From MED-G105 sp039025235 (GTDB lineage: Bacteria > Pseudomonadota > Alphaproteobacteria > Caulobacterales > Parvularculaceae), in assembly GCA_039025235.1 (NCBI GenBank), contig JBCCOS010000015.1, positions 1 through 64,000 on the forward strand: a DNA stretch of 64,000 bases, in the 5' to 3' direction. The notes under the pieces were generated by a model. That model worked only from the letters and a program-made list of their open reading frames with translations, ran no database searches and had not been told where the DNA came from. Position 1 is the stretch's first letter. Every line of letters begins with the position of its first letter. This document shows, piece by piece, positions 1 through 7,899 of the stretch. Made by a program: the position numbers and the translations under genes.

Positions 1-1031
1 CAATCCCGCGCCGTAGCATAAACAATAGAACCACCGATAAACTCACCAGAGCTATCAGGCACAAAGACAACACTTGATGCACCGAGCGGTTCAAAAATCT
101 TATCACGACCAAATGAGTGATAGCTTACACCTTTATTTTCAAGCGCAACCCTTAGTGCGCGTTGGATAATCTGGCTTGTCCCTGTTGAATAGGCCCAATG
201 GGTACCAGGCGGATGGATAAGCGGTTTTTCAATAGGATACTGCGCCATCGATTGCGTGAGCGTCGCATAAACGGGAAAGCCATCTTTGACGTCCAGATAA
301 TCTTCTTTGAATTCAAGGCCTGATTGCATTTGCAAAAGGTGGCGCCACGTAATTTCCCGCCGTGGATCATCAGGCGCTGACCACTCTTCTATCGGCGCGC
401 GGTCATCCAGGTCGAAAAGCCTCTCATTAATCGCCGCCCCAACCATCATTTGCGACACGGTCTTTGCCATTGAATGACTAAGCATTGGTGTATCTGCATC
501 AAACCCGGGCGCATAATGCTCGGCGATCAGTTCACCGCCCTTTATAAATACCATGGCCCGGTGATCGTCTGATTTAGCATCAACGGCTTTTTGAAAGACG
601 TTATCGAGGGCTTTATTCAATGCATCACCATCGATACCGTATTTAGATGGCGATGCGGTTTTCCAGGCTTTCGGCTCTATTGGTTCCAAATGTGGCACGG
701 CGACAAGCTTGTCAACCACCATCGTGCACCCATATCCTTCTCTATACACCGATGTTCTGCGTCCCAGCGGCCCTAATCCGCTGGTCACAGTTTTCTTATC
801 GTAATCAACATTTGCAGAAAACAAGTGCCGTATTTCCGGAAGATAGGTTAGTTCTGTTGCAAGAATGTCTTTCAATCCACGCCCGGCAACAAACACCTCA
901 TTGCAGACGAACTGACTTTTCGTACCTGCGCCCATCTTGGCTAAATAATTCAAATGAGCGATCCCAAAGCCACCGAGAACGAGCACTACAGCAGCACCGA
1001 CACCCAAGGCTATTTGCCGTTTATCTAACAT
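1..1031 (-). CDS. Serine hydrolase, beta-lactamase family (partial, C-terminus outside window)
   Basis: A reading frame of 343 codons stays open to the window edge. The start ATG is preceded by AAGGAA at good spacing. The protein has an N-terminal membrane segment (about residues 7-28), so the enzyme is probably anchored with its catalytic part in the periplasm. A class C beta-lactamase/penicillin-binding fold is indicated by the nucleophile motif S-M-A-K near residues 187-190 (SxxK) and a Y-S-T motif near 281-283, which takes the place of YxN. The third motif (H/KxG) would lie beyond the edge. Family members are esterases, peptidases or transferases as well as beta-lactamases, so the substrate cannot be told. 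It may be chromosomal or cargo of the adjacent accessory block. The family call is firm and the function is open. Confidence 0.85.
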   Translation of the reverse strand, partial: MLDKRQIALGVGAAVVLVLGGFGIAHLNYLAKMGAGTKSQFVCNEVFVAGRGLKDILATELTYLPEIRHLFSANVDYDKKTVTSGLGPLGRRTSVYREGYGCTMVVDKLVAVPHLEPIEPKAWKTASPSKYGIDGDALNKALDNVFQKAVDAKSDDHRAMVFIKGGELIAEHYAPGFDADTPMLSHSMAKTVSQMMVGAAINERLFDLDDRAPIEEWSAPDDPRREITWRHLLQMQSGLEFKEDYLDVKDGFPVYATLTQSMAQYPIEKPLIHPPGTHWAYSTGTSQIIQRALRVALENKGVSYHSFGRDKIFEPLGASSVVFVPDSSGEFIGGSIVYATARD

Positions 1032-1336
1032 GAAATTTCCTTGTCTTGCCCAAACAATGCAATCAATGACGCTTATTCTTAGACAATATTTTGTTCTCGA
1101 ATTTTCAAGCAGACGGATTTAAGAGGCGAACTTCGTCTAAACGCTCTTTCGATAACGACATACGAGTTATCACCAGCGCCTTCTACAGACTGAACCAAAG
1201 CTGCAAAGTAAGCAGTAGTGGAATGACTATTTGCATCTGCCTCAGTGATAAAAATGCACATTTTGTTGTTGTTTCCAGAAGTAATACGTCTTCGGTAAAT
1301 GACATGCATCTTATTACTGTCACCACCATTGTTACG

Positions 1337-1368
1337 TCGTTTCATAATCGTATACGATTATGAAACGA
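1337..1368. promoter_or_regulatory. Perfect 32-bp palindrome, probable operator
   Basis: The left half is TCGTTTCATAATCGTA and the right half is its exact reverse complement, with no loop. The centre (ATCGTATACGAT) resembles operators of dimeric repressors such as GntR/FadR-type proteins, which often have a GTATAC core. It lies about 300 bases upstream of the serine hydrolase start. A regulatory role is inference. Confidence 0.5.
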
Positions 1369-1753
1369 TATATCACTTAAAATGACGACGAAATCAACAA
1401 CAGATTACTCGTTTCCCCTCATCTTCTTCATTGATAAACCTAGTTTCATGCGATTTGGTTGGTAAATAACGCTAGGCTTATGAATGAAAACAGCTTGGTA
1501 AACGGGCTGCACTTTTTATTCTAACTATTCGATAATGTGACGAAAGTTATTTTCATTATATTCAATTTACATGAGATTTGTTGTTCGCACTTAAATCCTA
1601 CTTTGATCATTAAAACGAATGCACTTAACCATCGGTATCGGAACGACAAATCTATCTGAGCAAATATAATACTTTCAATCACGTGCTGATTTGTTGACTG
1701 AACTTTATTGCACTGTTGTGAAACAATTTTTCATTTTATCAGATCAATTGGTC

Positions 1754-1771
1754 AGACATTTCCAAATGTCT
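1754..1771. terminator. Small hairpin after the terminase-like gene
   Basis: AGACATTT and AAATGTCT are separated by two bases and lie a few bases beyond the stop codon of the gene ending at 1780. No T-run follows on the minus strand, so this is at best a weak terminator. Confidence 0.3.
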
Positions 1772-1779
1772 TGCATAGT

Positions 1780-2682
1780 TCATTTGCTTGGGTAATCGGT
1801 TTCAATATTTATCGGCATTTTTCCCTCGGCGTAATCTTCCCGCAATTGACGACACAGCGCCGTGTAAAGCCGTAGAGCTTCTGTGGTCATGTTTTTAACG
1901 ACGCCTATCACAGGACCAAAATCATGCGTTTTTGCGCCTGTATTTCTATCATCTTTATGATTTACTATCATTCTTGCTGCAAAGCGTTCTGGAAATAGCG
2001 TTTGCAAAAGCCAACGCCGATTATCACAACGAAGCTTTGACCGTTGAATATGCTCGCTATCAACGCGCTCAACTTGGACACCACCTGGTAATGTCTTGAT
2101 AATTCGATCACGTGAGGAATCATCGCCAATAAGTATGATCTCAGCCGCCAGCCGGTCTGCACGAGCTATCCTGGCTTGATCATACCTGGCCTTGAACGAT
2201 GCCCCATTCTTTACCCCACCCTCACCATTCAACCAACGCATAACCGTGGCTCTGCTGGGCATCTCGGGATTTTCACAGATTTTTTCGATGGTGTAACCGC
2301 CGACAATTTGATCAATGATCTGATCTTCGATTTCCTCTGACCATTTAATTTCGCGTCGATACGCTGCAGGAGGTGCGTATGGGGCCAATGTGGATTGTAT
2401 TGGCATTTCATCTTGAAGCGTTACTAAGCGAGCTTCATCGCGAGCCATATTTTGTTCAAGTGCTTCAATTGCAAACTCATCAGCAATAACACGGCGGCGA
2501 TTCTTTTCATTCGCACAGCTAATATAGCCCGCTTTTTCAAATGCCCATATAATAGCGTCTGCCTTCTCAAAGCTGCACTTCATGTGCTTTTGAATGAAGT
2601 TTTTCGAACAGCGTTGATGTTCAACGACTGCTTTTAGACATTCGATGTAGAAGTCTGGGGTGATATTTCGAACAACACTCAT
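1780..2682 (-). CDS. FtsK-gamma-like / small terminase-like fusion protein
   Basis: The product is 300 residues long. Residues about 10-55 resemble the winged-helix gamma domain of the DNA translocase FtsK, with the pattern of a helix, S-x-x-F-I-Q-K, and an 'A..I...FEKAGYIS' ending. Residues about 115-240 resemble Sf6-type phage small terminase proteins: a helix-turn-helix ending in 'MPSRATVMRWL', then 'F...Y.QAR.ARAD.LA.EI..IGDD', then 'KLRCDNRRWLLQTLFPERF'. Small terminase recognises the packaging site and recruits the large subunit. No large terminase or capsid gene is present here. An inverted repeat (GGTAT/ATACC, 2685-2698) sits just upstream of the start codon and could be an operator. 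It is the last gene of the accessory block. An alternative is a phage-derived transcription regulator. The two-domain call is moderately sure and the packaging role is inferred. Confidence 0.7.
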   Translation of the reverse strand: MSVVRNITPDFYIECLKAVVEHQRCSKNFIQKHMKCSFEKADAIIWAFEKAGYISCANEKNRRRVIADEFAIEALEQNMARDEARLVTLQDEMPIQSTLAPYAPPAAYRREIKWSEEIEDQIIDQIVGGYTIEKICENPEMPSRATVMRWLNGEGGVKNGASFKARYDQARIARADRLAAEIILIGDDSSRDRIIKTLPGGVQVERVDSEHIQRSKLRCDNRRWLLQTLFPERFAARMIVNHKDDRNTGAKTHDFGPVIGVVKNMTTEALRLYTALCRQLREDYAEGKMPINIETDYPSK

Positions 2683-2684
2683 GC

Positions 2685-2698
2685 GGTATCATAATACC
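2685..2698. promoter_or_regulatory. Inverted repeat at the start of the terminase-like gene
   Basis: GGTAT and ATACC flank four bases, ending two bases upstream of the start codon. The position suits an autoregulatory operator or a translational hairpin. No experiment or known motif supports a specific regulator. Confidence 0.3.
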
Positions 2699-2893
2699 AC
2701 AAAGCACTTTTCATGTCATTAAGTATTATTCGGGTTTTTTCGGTTGTTCGTGTTGGGGTGCTTTGCTTTACAAGATTGGTTTAAGTAGTCGCGCTTGGAG
2801 ATCCTAAATGGGGAATTTTCTCCTCATTTCTCTAACGGAGACGCACTTTGAACCCAAAAGGTAGAACAATTGGTATCTTCGTTCTTTTTTAAC

Positions 2894-3174
2894 GCACCTG
2901 AATGTACCTGAAATTAGGTGCCCACAACCTATTATTCAATATTTTCAATGTTCTAGAGCAGCTATAGTACCTTAGGCACCTAATTTGAATCATGAAAAAT
3001 AAGGTAAAAGCCCCCCATCGGGTTATTTTACTCAAAATCACCGATTTTTTTGTCGTCAACTTGGATCAGGTACCTCAGGTATTCTAGGTAACACCAACCC
3101 ATTGTCTTTATTACATAAAATATCGAAGTAGCTGTTTCCTAGAGCACCACTAGGTACCTTCAAGCTGAGGTAAA
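2894..3174. repeat. Iteron-like cluster of AGGTRC/GYACCT motifs, candidate replication origin
   Basis: About ten copies of AGGT/ACCT-containing motifs occur in 280 bases between the two large accessory genes. They include GCACCT (2894), GTACCT (2904), a 12-bp inverted pair AAATTAGGTGCC (2911-2922) and GGCACCTAATTT (2975-2986), GTACCT at 2968, the palindrome AGGTACCT at 3068-3075 and again at 3152-3159, and AGGTA at 3077, 3086 and 3168. The segment is AT-rich between the repeats. P4-type satellites keep iterons that are bound by their primase-helicase, so an origin or a control region is a reasonable inference. Confidence 0.5.
3004..3031 (-). terminator. Possible intrinsic terminator of the primase-helicase gene
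   Basis: On the minus strand GTAAAA and TTTTAC enclose a CCC/GGG inner stem, followed by CTTATTTTTC. It lies about 130 bases beyond the stop codon of the primase-helicase. The stem is interrupted, so the call is tentative. A short AAAATC/GATTTT hairpin with a T-run faces the other way at 3034-3051. Confidence 0.4.
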
Positions 3175-5853
3175 GTCACCGTAGTATCGCTCATAAATGC
3201 GCCAATCAGTCTGATTATCCCAGTCAAAGGGAAACTGAAATTGATCCCAGCGTTTTCTAGCCTCTGATAGTCGCGGGAACACAAAATGCATGACTTCTTT
3301 ATCGAGGTGCCGTGCTAATCGCTTTTCAAAACCCAGATGAGCGCGATCACCTTTTCCTTGATTACTTTGCGGCCGATAGAGAAAGGATGATAGTTTATTT
3401 GGACCAACATCTTTCGGGTTTTTGTAGTGCCGTTTGATTTCATCAAGCAGCATTCTACTGGGCACCAAAATTTCACCAGTTTCACCATCAATACTTCCAA
3501 ACGGAATTTCTCCTGTTTGAAACATTTCTAATATATAGTTCTTCATCGGATCCAGTGAGTGGCTTTGCTGTTCCCTAAGTGCATCCGTTACAGGTGGTTT
3601 GCGAACGTCGAAATTCGATATGTCTCTGTTTTGAAGATAATACAGTAAGTTTTTATACCCACCGTTTTCTAAATCAATCTTTATAGCTTTAAAATACTGA
3701 TTGTCTTGTTTCCTTGCGTCACTAACATTAAGCACCGCGTATCGCCGTTCATCTTTTGAGGCAGGAACGACCCAATCATTGTTAGACGCCATCATAATAC
3801 TCAAACGATTTTTCGTTCCCTGAACATCTATCCCTTTCCGCTCAATTGGCAGCTGATCTCCTGTAATGATGCTTTTTAAAGAACCTTCGATAGACCTATC
3901 ACCTGCAAAAAATGCTTCATCAGCAAAAAGGAAGCACTTGCCTTGCATGTGGCCATTAAATTGACCTGTAAGATGCTTCGGATTGGATACCGTAATCGCA
4001 TGACGTAGGCCGAACAAATGTCCATAACTCTCCGCAGCAAATGTTTTCCCATTCCCTTTATTCCCCTTCATTACAATAGCTACTTCACCGGGTTTATTAG
4101 GGTATTGTACGCCACGTGCCATCCAGTTGAGTAGATAATTATAGTTTTCCTCATTACCCGAACAAATATTATCTCTCAAATGAACAAGATAGGACTCATG
4201 GTTGCTACCCCCTTCTGCTTCTACACGAAACCCTTTCCATAAATTGTAGTATTCTTCACCACATCTATCCGCTTCTGGGCCCGGCATGAAAACTACCGAC
4301 TTATAACGTCGAGCACGCGGGTCTTGAATCCATAAATCGGCGATAGGTTTTCGTTTTGGTTGATCGTCGCCATCTCCGTTTACCAACGCAAACTGATGAA
4401 GGTTACCGTCTTTCAAGCTTTGCTTTGTATGATAAACTAAATCAGTACAATTTGTTTCTGGATTATAGACTTCTTCAACAATCCTAAAACCCGATGGAGT
4501 TGACTGAATTATTGCGTACTTTTTATTCCATTTTTCTAACCATCCGACAGCACCGCTCTGCATTTTTTGTTTAGCACGCTTTAACTGACGTATTGCGTTT
4601 TTCATTGCATTACCGTTTTTGTGGACATGCTGAGAAACCACATAGGCTTTATTAGTAACAATACCTAGAATAGTCCCATCATCGACACCTGCACGAACTA
4701 ACTCTTGTAGTACCGCAAATAATGCGTCGGAATTGTCGGTACCATTTTTATATTTGGAAGAGTCTGAAGGGTGCTTACCTGTTTGAATAACGTAGGGACA
4801 CCAATCAGCGACCGTTTCCGGTAATTGTTCTAGGTTATCTAAGTATCGTATATTCGAAGCATCTACAGTTGCTTCACGTTCTACTGACTGATTAGGAGCG
4901 CGAGCAATATTGTTCGCATCATCCGCTACTGGAAAATCCATTAGCGAATATTTTCGTTCTGGATGGTATTCTATCGCAACAGCTCTACGTCGTTCACGTC
5001 CCGCCTTAGCTTTTTTTCCGCTGGGAATGTTGTCGGTGCCAGTCAAACGGGCGAGACGCCCGAGATCTTTGCACGCAGGATCTGCAAGCTCTTCACCGTC
5101 AGCATTAAAGGCATCAATCACGCCACAGATTCGCGCTTTTATTTCAGCAACAATTTCTTCGTGTTTTGCCGTCCCGTGACCGGTAAAAACGGATTGTTCC
5201 AATAGCCAAAAAGCCCAAAGTCCGCCCCCTGAATCAATAATGATTGTTGGCAAGGGTATCCCTTTCGGGGGATTTCTTAGTCGTTGAAGTGCTCGCGCTT
5301 TAAAGTCTTTAACGCGTTGTCGTTTTTCGTCATTGGTAAGGTTTTCATCGTTCGATGGTTTCGGAGCATCGAAATCAACGCCGATAACGTGCACCTGAAT
5401 TATATCTTTTTCTGACGGTCGCACCCCCTTAAATTCGCGTGATACTTCGTTCATCGTGAAATAGACGTTTCGATTTGCGTCTATCGCATCGCCAATCATT
5501 CGGGCAGCGACTATTGCGTCTTTTACGACACCACCTTTTGGGCCACTTTTTCCGTCTTTGTCAAAATGGTTTATACAATGGGGAAAGGATCGGACAGCTT
5601 TTAGAAATGATGAGGCGATATCGACGGGATTACCATAAGGATCTTCTATAAAATATGGCCTATCAATCGCGGTGTTTCTATCGCTGATACATTCAACATC
5701 ATTCGCAATGCCTGCAACAGTATTCAGTTCTTCGTTTATATGATCATCTAAATTCGAAGGTTGTTGCAAATGCTTTAAATCGTTTGAAGCGTTATCAGTG
5801 CTTACCGATCTATCATTGGCAGAAAGCTTTTCTTTATACGGAGGCTTTTCCAT
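3160..5853 (-). CDS. Primase-polymerase / SF3 helicase (NrS-1 polymerase-like)
   Basis: This is an 897-residue replication protein. The N-terminal half looks like an archaeo-eukaryotic primase (prim-pol) domain: 'GVDFD' at 158-162 supplies the metal-binding DxD, 'DSGGGLWAFW' lies at 207-216, and 'DPACKDLGRLARLTGT' at 258-273. The C-terminal half is an SF3/DUF5906 helicase: Walker A GNKGNGKT at 597-604, Walker B FLFADEAFF at 641-649, sensor MASNND at 688-693 and an arginine pair DERR at 701-704. Together they resemble the self-priming polymerase of phage NrS-1 and replication proteins of satellites. Its start overlaps the 3' end of the AlpA gene by 20 bases, implying one transcript. It probably initiates replication of the element at the iteron region just downstream. 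It has no integrase neighbour. The domain calls are firm and the origin partner is inferred. Confidence 0.85.
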   Translation of the reverse strand: MEKPPYKEKLSANDRSVSTDNASNDLKHLQQPSNLDDHINEELNTVAGIANDVECISDRNTAIDRPYFIEDPYGNPVDIASSFLKAVRSFPHCINHFDKDGKSGPKGGVVKDAIVAARMIGDAIDANRNVYFTMNEVSREFKGVRPSEKDIIQVHVIGVDFDAPKPSNDENLTNDEKRQRVKDFKARALQRLRNPPKGIPLPTIIIDSGGGLWAFWLLEQSVFTGHGTAKHEEIVAEIKARICGVIDAFNADGEELADPACKDLGRLARLTGTDNIPSGKKAKAGRERRRAVAIEYHPERKYSLMDFPVADDANNIARAPNQSVEREATVDASNIRYLDNLEQLPETVADWCPYVIQTGKHPSDSSKYKNGTDNSDALFAVLQELVRAGVDDGTILGIVTNKAYVVSQHVHKNGNAMKNAIRQLKRAKQKMQSGAVGWLEKWNKKYAIIQSTPSGFRIVEEVYNPETNCTDLVYHTKQSLKDGNLHQFALVNGDGDDQPKRKPIADLWIQDPRARRYKSVVFMPGPEADRCGEEYYNLWKGFRVEAEGGSNHESYLVHLRDNICSGNEENYNYLLNWMARGVQYPNKPGEVAIVMKGNKGNGKTFAAESYGHLFGLRHAITVSNPKHLTGQFNGHMQGKCFLFADEAFFAGDRSIEGSLKSIITGDQLPIERKGIDVQGTKNRLSIMMASNNDWVVPASKDERRYAVLNVSDARKQDNQYFKAIKIDLENGGYKNLLYYLQNRDISNFDVRKPPVTDALREQQSHSLDPMKNYILEMFQTGEIPFGSIDGETGEILVPSRMLLDEIKRHYKNPKDVGPNKLSSFLYRPQSNQGKGDRAHLGFEKRLARHLDKEVMHFVFPRLSEARKRWDQFQFPFDWDNQTDWRIYERYYGDFTSA

Positions 5854-6049
5854 TGGAACCTCCTAGGTCTCGGCTTGCGATCTGAGAAGCAATCCACTGG
5901 TCAATCTCTGCTTCTACCCAAGCATTACGGTGTGAGTTTATTTTAACTGGGCGTGGAAAATGACCTGCAACAAGCGCTCTGTAAATTGCACTTCTTGACA
6001 ATGACGTCCTCGTTCTAACGGCATCTATACTCAACAATGTGGATTTCAT
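5834..6049 (-). CDS. AlpA-family DNA-binding regulator/excisionase
   Basis: The protein has 71 residues and matches the AlpA/MerR-like helix-turn-helix family: 'LLSIDAVRTRTSLSRSAIYRAL', then 'GHFPRPVKI' and 'AWVEAEIDQWI'. In P4-like elements and prophages AlpA activates integrase or excision, or regulates early genes. Here it is the first gene of the accessory transcript, about 200 bases from tRNA-Thr, and overlaps the primase-helicase. Its closeness to the tRNA and to the GTGACC repeats fits a role in excision or control. The family call is strong and its target is unknown. Confidence 0.85.
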   Translation of the reverse strand: MKSTLLSIDAVRTRTSLSRSAIYRALVAGHFPRPVKINSHRNAWVEAEIDQWIASQIASRDLGGSNGKASV

Positions 6050-6136
6050 TTCTAACTCCGATTTGATTAGAGCCAGAAAATAGTCCGTCCCGAATTACAC
6101 GATCCGCTAATGGGTGATTTTGTGTGGAAAACGCCC

Positions 6137-6192
6137 GTGACCTAATATTTAAGGAATAAAATCGAAAATATTCTGTGACCCGTCGCGTGACC
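6137..6192. repeat. Three GTGACC repeats beside tRNA-Thr, possible recombinase arm sites
   Basis: GTGACC occurs at 6137-6142, 6175-6180 and 6187-6192, between the AlpA gene and the tRNA 3' end. The same hexamer occurs three times beside tRNA-Asp at the other end of the window, next to a recombinase gene. Arm-type binding sites for integrase or excisionase would explain this, but that is inference. Confidence 0.4.
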
Positions 6193-6251
6193 CGAGTCGC
6201 GTTTTTCGTCACAATTTCACATGAAAAAATTTGCTAAGCTATTGATTTTAC

Positions 6252-6326
6252 TGGTGCTGCCGGGGAGATTTGAACTCCCGGCCTCTCCCTTACCAAGGGA
6301 GTGCTCTACCCCTGAGCTACGGCAGC
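6252..6326 (-). tRNA. tRNA-Thr (anticodon GGT)
   Basis: A complete cloverleaf is visible: acceptor GCTGCCG pairs with CGGCAGC, the anticodon stem CTCCC/GGGAG encloses TTGGTAA with anticodon GGT, the T arm has GGGAG-TTCAAAT-CTCCC, and discriminator A is followed by an encoded CCA. Its 3' end faces the accessory block at 1780-6212, so it is a likely integration site, although I found no duplicated 3' end within the window. Confidence 0.95.
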
Positions 6327-6678
6327 AGAAATGACCTGGGGTCTAGGCTTTGCGAGATGAGTGCGGTGTATCAGCGTTTCCTCGATTTTCAAGCCTATAG
6401 CGGAAAGAAGAAGACGATGCCTCTCCAAATTCGCAGCTGTTTCTATTAATGCTCTCACCAAAAGCCCAAATACCCATTGATCTTGTAGCGGCTTTTGGCG
6501 TCATAAAAAATGGCCGAGGCTTCGGCACGACAATAACGAACCGCTAAAAACCTGTCGACTAACCGTAAAGGACGAGCTCACTTTTCCACCTTGCTTGGTT
6601 GGCCAGACCTCCTCCGACAGGGGCCGTGTCGCAGGAAGAGGCCGGGTCGCAGGAAGAGGCCGGGTCGCAGGAAAACGA
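6327..6678. other. Interval between tRNA-Thr and hisG
   Basis: No convincing gene is present in these 350 bases. A 61-codon minus-strand frame (6343-6528) lacks recognisable features. The end nearest hisG holds three tandem 18-bp repeats (6622-6675). Confidence 0.4.
6622..6675. repeat. Three tandem 18-bp repeats
   Basis: The unit GGCCGGGTCGCAGGAAGA occurs three times in direct contact, with one base change in the first copy and one in the last. The array ends three bases from the hisG stop codon and lies outside its coding sequence. No function is evident. Confidence 0.8.
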
Positions 6679-7593
6679 TTACGGCATCATCTTCTCAATT
6701 GGCGCCACAAGGATAGCGCTGGCGCCCAATTTTTTCAGTTGTTCAAGCGTGCCCCAGAAAACCTCCTCCCCGCAAACCGTATGGACAGCAACATAGTCCG
6801 GGCGCCCGGCAAGTTCTAAGATCGTCGGCGCTTCAGCCCCCGGAAGAATTGCGGAAATCTCATCAACGGCAGAACGCGGTGCGTTCAACATAACGTATTT
6901 CGCGTCACGGGATGCCACCACGCCGCTGATCCGCAATAACAGACTTTGGAAAGCTTTCTCCTTGCCTTCCGAAAAAGCGGTCCCACTACGGATGAGAATA
7001 GCCTCCGACTTAAAGACCGTTTCTGTTGGCGCCAGGCCGTGAGCATCAAGCGTTGCGCCGGTGGAGACAATATCACATACCGCATCAGCGATTTTCAATT
7101 GGGGCGCCACCTCAACGGAGCCCGTCATATCGACCATTTCAGCGATGACACCCGCTTTTTCCAAATAGGCTTGTGTTAACCCCGGGTAAGATGTGGCGAT
7201 ACGCTTACCAGCATAGCTGGACGTTGAAACGTCACCCCATGCTTTGGGGGCTGCAAGCATAAGTTTGCATCGCGAAAACCCGAGCATCCGCTCACGGATG
7301 GCCTTCGTATTTTGCGGCCTTGTATCCGGGTCTTTGCGGGCCGCTTCCGCCAGGCGATGCTCTTCAAAAACATTGCCCCCGACAATGCCAATGTCGCAAA
7401 CGCCATCATCAACAAAAGATGGGATATCATCGTCGCGAACCAAGAGAATATCGATTGGTAATTCTCGCGCCCGTCCATAAAGATTGTCACGCGCACGGGA
7501 AATTGTCAGACCGCACTTTTTAAGGAGGTCAAACGTGCCGTCGGATAACCGACCCGATTTCTGAATGGCGAGCCTTAGGCGCTCTTCTGTCAT
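6679..7593 (-). CDS. hisG: ATP phosphoribosyltransferase (long form)
   Basis: The product catalyses the first step of histidine synthesis, joining ATP and PRPP. The 304-residue protein begins 'MTEERLRLAIQKSGRLSDGTFDLL', has the family's 'DIGIVGGNVFEE' segment, and contains a PRPP-binding-like 'VSTGATLDAHGL' region. A C-terminal regulatory domain ends in 'GASAILVAPIEKMMP', so this is the long, self-regulated form that does not need HisZ. The ATG is chosen because AAGGA lies at proper spacing, and a GTG one codon earlier is possible. No other his gene is adjacent. The assignment is firm. Confidence 0.95.
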   Translation of the reverse strand: MTEERLRLAIQKSGRLSDGTFDLLKKCGLTISRARDNLYGRARELPIDILLVRDDDIPSFVDDGVCDIGIVGGNVFEEHRLAEAARKDPDTRPQNTKAIRERMLGFSRCKLMLAAPKAWGDVSTSSYAGKRIATSYPGLTQAYLEKAGVIAEMVDMTGSVEVAPQLKIADAVCDIVSTGATLDAHGLAPTETVFKSEAILIRSGTAFSEGKEKAFQSLLLRISGVVASRDAKYVMLNAPRSAVDEISAILPGAEAPTILELAGRPDYVAVHTVCGEEVFWGTLEQLKKLGASAILVAPIEKMMP

Positions 7594-7667
7594 CACTCAA
7601 TCCTTTGTGCGGAAATTACGCTACTTCTCGTAATGCTGTTTTTCATTGTCCTAAGTTTCATTGCAGT

Positions 7668-7753
7668 ATTTTTCAATCGCTCACTATTTTTCAATCGCTA
7701 AGGCAAGCGACCAAACCGAGAAGCGTTTGACGAACACGGCCTAGCGATTGAAA
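7668..7753. repeat. Direct and inverted repeats upstream of the flavoprotein gene
   Basis: ATTTTTCAATCGCT occurs at 7668-7681 and 7686-7699, 18 bases apart. An inverted partial copy AGCGATTGAAA lies at 7743-7753. Eighteen-base phasing and the position between divergent hisG and the flavoprotein gene suggest regulator binding sites. No known motif is recognised. Confidence 0.4.
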
Positions 7754-7899
7754 CGCCAAAACTTGTCAAACCACTGCCATCCTTAGCAGGTATGGATCGC
7801 TTTTTAGGAAGAGTTTCAACCCCGATAGGCTTGTTTTCACCAAGACAAGAGCGCAACACTGCGTTAACGGCTTCAATCGTCAACAAGAGAGATGTTCCA

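Larger units (their letters stand above)
1032..1779. other. Gene-poor AT-rich interval with a long palindrome
   Basis: This stretch of about 750 bases holds no convincing gene. Two antisense open frames near 1079-1363 have no ribosome-binding site and no recognisable domain. The visible structures are a perfect palindrome (1337-1368) and a small hairpin just downstream of the terminase-like gene (1754-1771, AGACATTT/AAATGTCT). The rest is AT-rich without obvious repeats. Confidence 0.5.

Noticed and set aside
1079..1363. Overlapping small frames on both strands upstream of the hydrolase
   Set aside because: No ribosome-binding site, no recognisable domain, and the minus-strand start codon lies inside the 32-bp palindrome.
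6137..6192. GTGACC repeats as a CRISPR array
   Set aside because: Units of six bases with irregular spacing of 38 and 12 bases and no cas genes.
6015..6212. Minus-strand frame overlapping the AlpA gene start
   Set aside because: It overlaps AlpA out of frame, spans the GTGACC repeats and has no domain. It could be a decayed fragment but cannot be supported.
1380..6250. Duplicated 3' end of tRNA-Thr as the far attachment site of the accessory block
   Set aside because: Scanning by eye found no second copy within the window. It may lie outside or be too diverged.
6343..6528. 61-codon minus-strand frame between hisG and tRNA-Thr
   Set aside because: GTG start without a ribosome site and composition without recognisable features.
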